A DNA stretch of 64,000 bases. It comes from Sabethes cyaneus (taxonomy: Eukaryota > Arthropoda > Insecta > Diptera > Culicidae). Position numbers and translations under genes: made by a program. The notes beneath the pieces were generated by a model. That model was not told the DNA's origin, made no database searches, and saw nothing but the letters and a program-made list of their open reading frames with translations. Shown here piece after piece: positions 34,201 to 46,200 of the stretch; within the stretch, counting starts at the first letter, position 1; each line of letters starts with the position of its first letter. The DNA is taken from positions 237,054,027 to 237,118,026 of the forward strand of contig NC_071355.1 of assembly GCF_943734655.1 (NCBI RefSeq), read 5' to 3'.

Positions 34201-37200
34201 TTTTCCTCCAAATCAACATTTCCTTCCGTACTGATATTGGCCACGAGTCGATTCAACTGATCGTAGGCTCGCTGCCTATCACCGGCCATCCAGAGGTGCT
34301 TCGTGTAGGCAAAACTGATATCCGGTTCCATAAATTCCAACGGATGGTCCGGATATTCGGCCGGATCGTAGCGCAGTAGCAAAATCAGTGTTTTCTCCGA
34401 AAGTTTCAGCGAACCACTCTTGCGACAAAGCGAGGCAAACTTAAGCCACGTCCGCGCGTCGTTCGCCGGGTGAACCACCAGTGAATGCACCTGCAAAACC
34501 CTCTGCCAGTCTTCGACCAGCCGTTGACCACCCAGCAACCGATCCCACCACATAGATTTGATCGTCTCCTGCCGTTCGGGAATCAGCTTGTACTGGATAA
34601 CTTCCTCCAGTTCTGCCAGCATCTGAACACACACCATGGCCCCGTACGCACGTTCGTACGATTCGCCAGCCATGGCCGTCAGCTCCGTGTCCAACAAATC
34701 ACGCGTATCATCGATCAAGGTCTGCGCCAGCTCGTACTCTCCATCGTGGATTGCCAAAACCGCCCGATAGAACGATCCATCCTGCGTTTCCTCCGGAATA
34801 AACTTAATAAACTCCTGCATTCCCTCCCAATCCTTCAAACCCCAAGCGGCAGCCGCTGCCAGGCGTCCAGCTTTCGTTTGCCCATCGCTACCTAGCGATT
34901 CCCACTTCTCCTTGGTGAGTGCATTCAGCGTGGACCACTCGCCCAGAGCTTCCAGGCAGCGCATTTGACCCAGCCGCGATTCCACATCGTTCGGATTACC
35001 GGACAGCTTGTCCTCGTACAGGGCGAGTGCCTTTTCCCAGCTGTGAAGCTTTTCGTACCAACGAACCTGCACCTTCATCTCCTCCGACGCACTGCGATGT
35101 TCCATCGCGTACTCCAGCAGGCCTTCGGCCGCTTCCTTCTGCTGCAGCTTGTTGTTGATCAATATTAACGACTCGAACACGCTTTGATCCCTTTCCTTCG
35201 AATTGTGAAACTCCTCTTCCTTGTAGTGCAGTGCTTTGGCGTAAGCGCGGCATTCCATCGCCCGTTCGCCCAGCAACTTCGGATCGATGCGGAGTGTGTC
35301 GTTTTCGCAGTGTTCCATGAATTCGGCCAAATTCAGGATCGTTTGGGTGATTTCGGGCAAATCCGGAACCATGAGAGCTTGCTGCAAGCTCGAGGAAAGT
35401 TCCTCTTTCAAATTGTCCGGCAGATCGGTCCAGCAGCTTACGAAGGCGGCGTTGAACAGGTCTTTCAGCAGCTGGGGGTAGTTTTGGGCCAATGTTCGGC
35501 ACGAACGCAGGGCCGGACTTTTGGATTCCTTCAGTAGACCGATGCTAAGCCGGCGAAGCCACTCGAGCCAATCGTCCTTCGATACGCGGCGGTTCGCCTT
35601 GAATGCCAGCTGCAGATCGGCGATGGAGACGTTCAGCTTGCGGATTGTGGTGTCGCTGGTTAGGGACATTTCGCGGTTCTTGAAGCGGGCCTGTCGCAGG
35701 CGGAATTCGTCGTCCAGCGCCAGGGTGGTGCTGCTCTGCAGCTTCGTCAGCAGTTTGTTGTACTCGGTGTAGGAGATTTTGTGCTTGATCATGACCCGGT
35801 TGACGAGCGGAACGAAAACCAGATACTTTTTGCCCAGTTGAATCATGATCGAGCACAGGGTTTGCAGTGCCGCCGTCTGCAGGACGCCGGGGTGATTATC
35901 GAGGACGCGAACTAACGGGTGAATTATGCGAGAGGAGAAGTCGGTGAAATCGAGGATTTCCGCCAGGTAGTTTATGGTTTCCAGAGCTGCCAGCGAGACG
36001 GCCGACGGAACGTCGATTGGTTCGAAGAGTTTTACGATGGCCGGAATTATTAGGTGCAGATAATCGTCCAGATTGTTGCCGAACTTCTGCAGCGCCGTCA
36101 GCAATTTAACGGTGACCGTTCGATTGGTCGAAGTATCATGCAGCAGAACTCGCAAAATTTGAGGCATCAACTGGGGGAGGTAAATTTTAAACTCACAACC
36201 CAGGGCAATGGCGATTTTTTCCACCAAATTAATCAACGTTGACTGCAGCGGATAGTTGCTGTTCCAGAAGGTACGAATCAGTTGGAAGATTTCTTCCATA
36301 AAACCGATGATGTGTTGCTTCACGATCTCGATCAGAATCGACAGCTGCTGGAACAGGAACTCTTTCAGATTCATTTCCGCATTCCGTATGTTACCCAGCA
36401 AGCTGGGAAGCACCTGCGCCAGATAGGGGACACATTTTATTCCTAGGCTTTTAAAAATAAACGTAATCGCTTGAACGACACTAATGTGATGATGCGAAAG
36501 GGTCGGGTCTCGAAGAATTTTCATCAGCGTTGAAATCGCCACCGCTGGATAATATTCCTCCAGTTGATTTCCCATATTGATCAGCATTTCCGAAGTGGAA
36601 AGATCCGAATACTCATCCATCTTAGAGTCAGACATCGAAATCAGTATATTATTCGTTTGGCTATCAATCAATCCACGATTCATCTTATGTTTGTACGGAT
36701 CCAAAGCCCCTAACAGTCCTAAAACGCGAATCGTTTCCCGTCTAACGTAGGACTGCTGTTCAGTTTTCAAAAAGTTAATCAAAATATCAATCAAATTAGG
36801 ATACTTGTGATAGGGCGTAACTGCCTGTCCGGTTGCGCTAACCAACTGCCCAAGCGTCCACAATGCCACGGCCCTCTTATCCGTCGATCCTGCATCACTC
36901 AACATCTCCAGCAAAGTAGCCAACAACTCATCCGACCACTCCTCCAGAACCTGATGATCCCCATTAACCTCAGCCAAATCCCCAATCGCCCGCAAAACAT
37001 TCAGCACCACCCCCGGATTCGACTCCGGTTCCTTCAACTTCGGCACCAAAATCTTCAAAATCGGTCTCATATACGACGAAATCAACCTCGGCGTGCTCAC
37101 AATCAAATGATCCAACATTCGCGCACTTTGCTCCTTATTTCGACTCATCCCGGAATGCTCCAATTCCGTCAAAATCTGTATCATCGTCTTCCTCAAACTG

Positions 37201-40200
37201 GGCATCACATAGGCCGGATTAATCGCCGACAGGCGACCAATAATAATAATCGCCAACTCTCGAATCTCAAACACCTCATCATTCATCGTAATCAACAGCG
37301 AACTCAGGAACCACGGCTGTGCCAGCTGCGAATCAAAACTATCATCCAACGATTTCAGCACCCGAAGGCGCACGTTCGGATCCACATCGGTAATTCCGAC
37401 GATCAGTATCTTCTCCAGCACGTTACCGACGGTTTGCGTTAGCGTTTCCGATCCGTCCGCCGAGTCCACCGATTGAAGGGCCAGCTTCAGCAGCAGGGTG
37501 CACGTCTGTACGGCTTCGATGCGGATTTCCTGCTGCTCGCTGACGAGAAAGTGATCGGCACAGCGCTGAACGAACGGCAGCAAGCTGTGCCCTTCGAAGT
37601 TGAACGTTCCGAGCGTGCGGAGGGCCAGCACGGTCGTCGGGGTGTCCTGCAGCTGTTGCTCGTACACGTTCGTGTTGATGGAGGCTGCAATCAAAATGAA
37701 AGTAGATTTAGTTCTAGATCTAGGCTTCAAATTTGCACCCGTTTCGGGTTACTGTCGTAAATTGAAATCTGTAGGATGATTCGCTAAGCTAACAGACTAA
37801 AATTAGCCAAAAACTACAATGTTTGTCTGAAATTTATTAGATTCTTGTTAGTTTCATTTCTTCGACAACCAGCTTCAAATGTTCACGTTTGATCAACTTT
37901 ACTCTTGTTTCCCATATTCCTCCAAAGTGGGGGCTTTGTAGTACCTTCTGCTACTTCCCTCTTCCCGGTTGAAGGGAGTTCTACAATACGTTGAGTAAAA
38001 GCAGTTGGAGTGGTTTCGTGAGGATCGCTCCACGACGGATCAGATGTTTACCCTGCGTCAGTTGCTAGACAAGTTCCGGGAGTACAACTTGCAGACACAC
38101 CATCTGTTTGTGGACTTTAAAGCGATGTACGATTCAGTTAAACGAAATGAACTGTGGCAGATAATGCTAGAACATGATTTTCCGACGACACTAGTTACGC
38201 TGATTTGTGCGACGCTGGACGAATCCAAATCATGCGTTAGAATAGCGGGCGAGACCTCAGCTGCTTTCGTGACATTGGATGGACTGAAGCAAGGGGATGC
38301 ACTCTCTAACCTGCTATTCAACATTGCCTTGGAAGGTGCATAACGAAGGGCAAACGTGGAAAGGAACGGAACTATCATCACGAAATCTCACATGCTTCTT
38401 GGTTTTGCGGATGACGTCGATACCATCGGAATCAACCGTAGAACAGTGAAAGAGGCCTTCAGGCCCTTTAAAAGGGAAGCTGCGAGATTGGGACCTACCG
38501 TTAATACCGCCAAAACGAAGTACATGGTTGCTGGTAGCGAACGTAGGAGCCCAAGTGGTGTTGGTGCCGAGGTGGAGTTAGATGGGGAACGATATGAAGT
38601 AGTGGAGGAATTTATATACCTTGGTAAACTCGTGACATGTGACAACGATGTAGGCCGCGAAGTGAAACGACGAGTTGCAGCCACGAATCGGGCTTTCTAC
38701 GGATTACGTAGCCAGCTGAAGTCCCGTAGTTTACAAATTCGCACAAAACTGGCGTTCTACAGAACTACTAATCCTCCCGGTGGCCCTCTATGGACACGAA
38801 TCATGAACGCTAAAGGAAGCTGATCGGCGAGTGCTTGGGGTTATTGAGCGTACAATTCTGCGATCAATACTTGGTGGTTAAATGGAAAATGGAGTGTGGC
38901 GCAGACGCATGAATTACGAGCTGTACCAAGTATACAAATATGCTGATATAAGGAAGGTAGTGCAATGTGGCAGGCTGCGGTGGGCTGGACACGTGGCCAG
39001 AATGCCCGATGAAAGAACTTTTTTTAACAGAGAGCCAGGAAGAGACCGTAGACTCCGAGGCAGACCCCGCACCCGGTGGGTGTGTGCTGTCGAATACGAT
39101 GCACGTTCAGCTGGTGTTCGTAGGGATTGGAGAACGGCAGCCCAGGACCGACGGTACTGGAGGCCCATAATTCGTTCGGCGCAGGATCGGTAGCGAACCG
39201 TTACCACTGAAGTAAGTGAAGTCCATTTGCTTGATTAGTTCTCTAGTTAAGCATAGTATACAGTTCCAAGCGAAGTGAAAATCAAAGCAAGTGAAAAAGC
39301 GTGTCTTTTCGCTCGCGGGAAATAAAGACTGTGGATCTCTTCATAATTTCATGAGCTTTCGGTTTACAGTTCATGCGAAGTGAATTGAAGGGTTTACAGT
39401 TCGAGCGAAGTTAAAATAAATTTAAAGCTAATGCGGTATTTACAAGTGGGGCAATGTTGCTGCAGTAATTAAGTGTAGCGCAAAACATTTTCAATACGTT
39501 TTTAAAACCGAAACACCAGTAATAACGGTTTGGCGTGACGTCTAATTCTACAAAAAAAATCCGCATTGCTCGTTGCGGTATTTTTTTGGAGTCATGAAGT
39601 TTTTTTTGCCAATATTAATAAATATTTTCCTATTCCACACCTCTACACACTCATTGGCTTGAAACGTCAAGTTTTCGCTAGCTGCAGCCTTGTTCACGAA
39701 CGCAGACGCGCGCGAAAGAAAAGTACCCAAGTGAAAAAGATATCATCCACAATCTTTAATTTCGGTGGATCACGTTTGTTTACAGTTCCGAGTGAAGCGA
39801 AATGCAGTTTTTGCGCTAGTGAAAAAGTTGAACGTTTTGTATGGGATTTTCACTTCGCTCGGAACTCTATACAGGGCTTTATGAGGATATTTGTATTTCA
39901 TTTGCATACCCAGCTAGCATTTTCATATGTATAAAAAAGGTAAAAATCAGCATTACGTACAGATATACATGCTAAATAAATTGTATTTCATGCGCAAAAT
40001 TGGCATATCCGTACTATTTTGGAGGCGATATATGTTATTACGAATAATTTTGAGCGTTACGATAGGGATGGGAAATATCATTAAACATCGTTACTGATAA
40101 TTATCAGTAGTTTCCAGTACGTTACTGATAACTATCAGTAAATATCCGTAATTTTACCCATCACGAGATTGAAGCAAAAAAATCAGAGGGGTTGTGTACA

Positions 40201-43200
40201 TGACACGATCGCATATATAGGTGACGCAGGACTACGTAAGTTTCTTTGTAGTGATAGTAGCATGTATTCATGCTTGTAATCATTCGATTCTTCATGTATA
40301 CATGCTATATGCAACATATATACATGCTACATGCGTTGTATGTAACATTTATCAAAGTAGGTACATTGCATACGTTCAATTCTCAAAAGATTGTGCATTT
40401 GAAAACAATTTAGCAAAATGAAGAACACAAACTATTGCTTTCCTGCTACCTCGCTGAAATTAAAGATTGTTTTTATTGTCCATGGTTTCCCACGTTGAAG
40501 GGATTTTACCAATTCAATCCTATTTTATCAACAGAACATCTTTTCACTACACTTCTAATGAAACGGCAAGCATGCGTATTCATAGAGAGTCGTATTATAA
40601 CTGAACACTACAGCTGTAGCACAATTTTCCAACACAGATATCAAATTCGCGTAGGTTTAATCGTCTCGCAGTAAAGAATTTGCGATCTGTTGGGACAACG
40701 AACTTGTGCCATTTTTTCTGGCACACTTCCCTAACACAGACATCAAATTGGACTAGGTTTAATCGCGTTCGTAAGAAATCTGTTGGCACGAGGGGGGCTT
40801 TGTCACTCTCTCTGGCGTACTTCCCAAGCAAGGACATCAAAATGGTCTAGGTGACCGCGGTGTTAAGAAATCTTGTTGAAATGAGGAAACTTTGTCCCTT
40901 GTTTTGGCGTACTTTCCAAGCACAGATATCAAATTGGTATAGGTTTAGATCATCGTAAAGAATCTTCCAACCAATCACGAAGCGAGAATTGTGGTAAAAC
41001 ATAGGTTCAATATTTTCAATTTTTCAATAGTTCAACATCAGGAATCCATACTTTTCTTCATTTGGGTCAATTCTTAGAAGATTTTCCGATCAATTAGTGT
41101 AAGAATATTGAAAATTGATCGGAAAACCGGTGAGTTATTAGCGCTCAAAACCTTTCATTTTTCGTGACGCTCGCATTTTTCGATTTTTTGGAATGACACC
41201 CTATCTCAATACTTGCCGTAAGACGTAGTCTCAAAATAGAAAAGTATATTATGACTGCGTTATTCAGTGTAAGTTTACATTGTAATTTATCAGGAGTGCT
41301 TCTTGGGGGTTCGCACAACTATGGAACATATTTTTACCTCCCGACAGATCTTGCAGAAATGTCATAGTAGAACGTGTCCTTGCAACACATTTTTATTGAT
41401 TTCAAAGCAGCATACGATACAGTCGATCGAGACCAGCAGCGGGTTTCCGACCGACACGACTGATCAGAACTATATTGTAACAAGTGATGTGTTTCGCACG
41501 TCTCGGGGACTCACTTGAGTCCGTTTGAGAAGCTTTGAGAAGGGTTGAGACAAGGTGTCGACTTATCTAGCATACTGTTCAATATCACTCTTGAGGTGAT
41601 GACCCAACGAGCGGGCATCTAAACGAGGCATGATTTTCATCAAGGGTAGCCAACTCCTAAGCTTTGAAAGCGAAGTCTAGGATTGAGTTAAACATAAACA
41701 CATCAAAGGCCAAATATATAAAAGGAACAGGCTTAGGAAACAAACGCGTGCCTCGGCGTACACTGCGACGAACTAGAAGTGGTAGATAAGTTCGTGTATT
41801 TGAAATCACTGGCTAGCGCGGCCAGCAACGCTAGTAAGGAGATCCAGCGGTGCGTTCAAGCGAGAAATCGGGCATACTTTGCCATTCAACGCTACGATCA
41901 AGAAGCATACACTGCCATACGAAGCTGACAATTTACATAATCCTTATTAGGCCAGTAGTTCTTTGTAGACTTGAAGCCGTGTTCGAGCGGAAGATACTGC
42001 GGACGATATTTGGAGGAGTACAAACTGAAAGCGGAGAGCGGTGGACGCATGTAAATCACGAGCTACTTGCATTGCTTGGAGAGATTCCCATCGTACATCT
42101 GACGAAAATCGGTAGGCTACGGTGGGTCGGGCACCCCCTAAGGATGCCAGACGACAGTGCGATGATGACAGTGCTCTTCAACAACCTCACCGGCACCGGG
42201 AACACGGGGGCTCAACGTGCAAGATGGTTCAACCAAGTCGAAAGTGATTTGCGACTACTGAGACGACTGGGAAATTGGCGACGAGTGGCTCACGATCGAG
42301 TGGAATGAAGACGACTGCTTGATACAGCCTGTGCCACCTCGACTCTAGGCTGCTGACAACAACGACATATTGTGTCATCCTCCTCTATCGTACGCAACTA
42401 CCGACCAATAAGTTTAATCTAACTAATTTTTTCTAACGGGACGACTGTATCAGTAAACATCAATAACAGCGAACACTACTGATAACTATCAGTAGTTAAT
42501 GATAGTTTTCCCATCCCTAGTTACGACTATATAAGTATTTATATACGATAATATCCGATTAAGCGCGAGTCGCTCCGTACTACTCTACGATTTTGTGCTG
42601 AAAATCGTATGTATGTCAGTCATTATCATTATATACGACAGAAAATCAACTTGATTCCACTTCATCCAGCTTTAGTTACGATTTCGAGTTTGTTAGGAGT
42701 TATTTACGATAGTTTTCGTACATTGATATACGAGTTGGTGCTAGCTGGGTAGGAGCCCTCACCACTATTGAAGGAGGGAGGATATAATTCCCCTCCTAAA
42801 GAGAGGAGGGGTGTCAATTCATCATAGAAAAAAAATCATGCTTCCAAAAACACCCGCACGCCATTTAATTAATTAGTTCTCGAGTTATGAGGAAATTTGT
42901 ATTTCATTTGTATAGGAGCCCCCGCCCTTCTAAAGTGGGAAGGAGGAATCTCAACTCACCATAGAAAAAATTCTTGTCTCCAAAAACACCCACACGTCAA
43001 ATTTTGTTCCATTTGCTTGATTGGTTCTCGAGTTATGAGGAAATTTTTATTTCATTTGTATGGAAGCCCGGGCAAGGATTGACAACAAAAGTATATCAAA
43101 ATTATTACATATTCTGCTGTTGATATCAACTAGAAAACATGTTTTGTTACCAACTCAAAATGGCACTTATGATGTATCAGACTTTGCTATCCTTTTGCTT

Positions 43201-46200
43201 TCATTTTTATTGAAAGAAAATGTGTTGGCAGATTCTATATATGATGTAAATAAAACTTCAATACTTAAGTTAGTCTATTTTCACTTAAATTTTTTCTTGT
43301 AAAATGGTTGGTTCAAATTATATGATAGCAAAATGATGATGATATGATAGTAAAATGATAACTAATTCTGCTTTCCTATTAATATTGTGTGACAGTATTA
43401 GTATTCCGTTTGATATTTTTGATAGCAAAAGTAGTATTCAATTTAATTTCACGGCGTGGAATTTTTGCAAACAATTTTGATATTTTAACCGCTAAGTCGA
43501 CCAAAATGGAATCACACCGAGTATTCAAAATCTGTTACACTAAAATATCAAATTTTGTTTTCAATTTGCTCTAAAACCCTGCTCGGGAGCCCCCCCCCTC
43601 TTAAAAGGGAGAGGAGAGGTCCCAATTCACCATAGAAAAAAAATTAGCCTGCAAAAACAGCCACATGTAAAATTTGGTTCCATTTGTTTGATTAGTTCTC
43701 GAGTTATGCAGAAATTTGTGTTTCATTTGTATGGGAGCCCCCCTCTTAGTGGGGGGAGGGGTTTCTAACCGTCATAAGAACCTTCCCTGGTCCCAAAAAC
43801 CCCTACAGGCAAATTTTCACGCCGATTGGTTCAGTATTTTTCGATTCTATAATGAACATACGGACAGACAGACAGACGGACAGACAGAAATCCCGACAAA
43901 CTTCGTATTGCCACAAATTAACCTGTGTTGTACATAAATCATGAATCTCGGATGATCTTTGTCACAATCTCGAGTTTTGCAAGTTTCTGAGGAGTTCAAC
44001 CTTAGATGATTCATTTTGGCAGTTACGTAACTATGAAAGCATCCCAGGTAACCAATAAATGTAGGCCAATAAGCGTTTAAGTCGCCTTAAATGCTACTTA
44101 AATCCTATTTTGGCAATATATACACTACTTTACTGATAACCTTCTTAGTGCTGACAATGCTAATTTACAGCTAATTACCGACACGAAGAATTTGAATACA
44201 ATTTTGGATGCCAATTTACAACACCTAGGCAGTCAAAAAGCTAATATACAACAACGTGCAGTATCAAATGCCAGATACGCTGATTTGCTGCTTATGTTAA
44301 TGCTTATTAGTTACCAGGAATGGGTAGTTTAATATACACAATTGCAATTTTTCCTCACAGTAAAGTAAAAAACAACTCCCCTGTCCCCTCATTGCATAGC
44401 CAGAAAGCGGATAGTAATATTCGCCATAATTGTACAGCATTTCGCCGAATATCATTTTGCGAAAAACCTTAAGCGGAATGTACCATTTCACGGAGAATTT
44501 TTTTGTGGTCCTCTCCTTACTCGCTATCGCTCATTCCAGGAAATCCAGGTAGACCTAGGAAAACAAATAAACCTAGACAGAAGTGACTTCTGCGGGGAGT
44601 TGCCTCCCCCCAGTGGGCGGCGCTTCCGACGGCGGGTCGCCGGCAACACTCGCGGCCGTCTCGTCCTGAATGATCTACACCCATATTCTGTATTTAGAAC
44701 GAGTTGAAATATTTCGATCGACTTGGCAAATATTTCGTTCGAGTTGTTTTTTCATATGAAGATCTTTCGATCGAACCGCTGTTTTTTCGAACGAAATGTC
44801 AGTTTCGAACGAAACATAAACCCGTTCGAAATACAGAATAGGGATAGATAGTTTTTGTGAATACAGAAATACAGAATAGGGATAGATAGTTTTTGTGGTC
44901 TTGTTATTAACTAATGTTTTATGTTATTTGTATGAGAGTCCATATCCCCGTACCAGGTGAGAGGTCTCTAACTATCATAGAATAAAGCCGCCAAATTTGG
45001 TTCCATTTGCTTGATTAGTTCTCGAGTTATGCAGAAATTTGTGTTTCATTTGTATGGCAGCCCCCCTCTTAGTGGGGGGACGGGTCTCTAACCATCACTA
45101 AAACCTTTCCTGGCCCCAAAAACCTCTACATGCAAATTTTCACGCCGATTGGATCTGCAGTTTTTGATTCTATAAGGAACATCCCGACAGAAATTCATTT
45201 TTATATATAAGACTAGCTGACCCGACAAACTTCGTATTGCCACAAATTAACCTGTGTTGTACATAAATCATGAATCTCGGATGATCTTTGTCACAATCTC
45301 GAATTTTGCAAGCCCCCCAGTGGGCGGCGCTTCCGACGGCGGGTCACCGGCAACACTCGCGACCGTCTCGTCCTGAATGATCTAGTGTTACTATAGATAG
45401 TTTTTGTGGTCTTGTATTGACTAATGTTTTATGGAAGAGTCTCGAATTTCTCGAGTTCGATTAGTTTTTGAGTTTCGCAAAAATTTCTGTTTTATTTGTA
45501 TGAGAGTCCATATCCCCCTACCACAGGGGTGAGAGGTCTCTAACTATCGTAAAATAAATTCAAGACTCCAAAATCTCCCACATGTCAAATTTGGTTCCAT
45601 TTGATTGATTAGTTCTCGAGATAAGAGGAAATTTGCATTTCATTTGTATGGAAGCCCACCCTCTTAAAGGGGAGATGGGCCATAACTCGCTTTCTAAAGA
45701 AGCGAGGGGTCTCAATTCACCATAGAAAAAAATCTTGCGTCCAAAACCACTTACATGTCAAATTTGGTTCCATTTGCTTGATTAGTTCTCGAGATATGAG
45801 GAAATTTGTATTTCGTTTGTATGAGAGCCCCCTCTCTTAAAAAGGTAAGGGGTCCTAATTCATCATAGAAAAAATGGTTGCCTCCAAAAACTCCCACATG
45901 CCAAATATGGTTCCATTTGCTTGATTAGTTCTCGAATTATGAGGAAATTTGTATTTCATTTGTGTAGAAGCACCCCCTCTTAAAGTTGGGAGGGGTCCTA
46001 ATTCACCATAGAAAAAATTTTTGTCTCCAAAAACACCCACGTGCCAAATTTGGTTCCATTTGCTTGATTAGTTCTCGAGTTATGATGAAATTTGTATTTT
46101 ATTTGTATAGGAGCCCCCCCTCTTAAAGTTGGGAGGGGTCCTAATTCACAATAGAAAATATTCTTGCTCTCGAAAACTTTCACATGCCAAATTTTGTTTC

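Larger units (their letters stand above)
40063..42519. mobile_element. 2.5-kb TIR element with 7-bp TSD GTTACGA
   Basis: Both ends begin TAGGGATGGGAAA reading inward, with further inverted similarity around CTGATARTTATCAGTAG. GTTACGA flanks both sides (40056-40062 and 42520-42526). The termini look hAT-like, but hAT usually makes 8-bp TSDs. It contains a decayed LINE fragment and no transposase ORF. Four diverged tandem units with CAAATTCG/CAAATTGG motifs lie at about 40630-40970. Confidence 0.78.
39909..42749. mobile_element. TA-flanked TIR element carrying a nested element
   Basis: The termini are CCCAGCTAGCA inverted repeats with TA on both sides (39907-39908 and 42750-42751). Removing the unit restores the host array sequence TTTCATTTGCATAGGAGCCC. 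Without its nested passenger (40063-42519 plus one 7-bp TSD) it would be about 377 bp, a typical MITE. The TA target suggests the Tc1/mariner group. Confidence 0.78.

Noticed and set aside
33321..37760. Many plus-strand ORFs opposite TOR exon 4 (up to 211 codons)
   Set aside because: They are antisense shadows of a long, well-conserved coding exon. None has recognisable domains.
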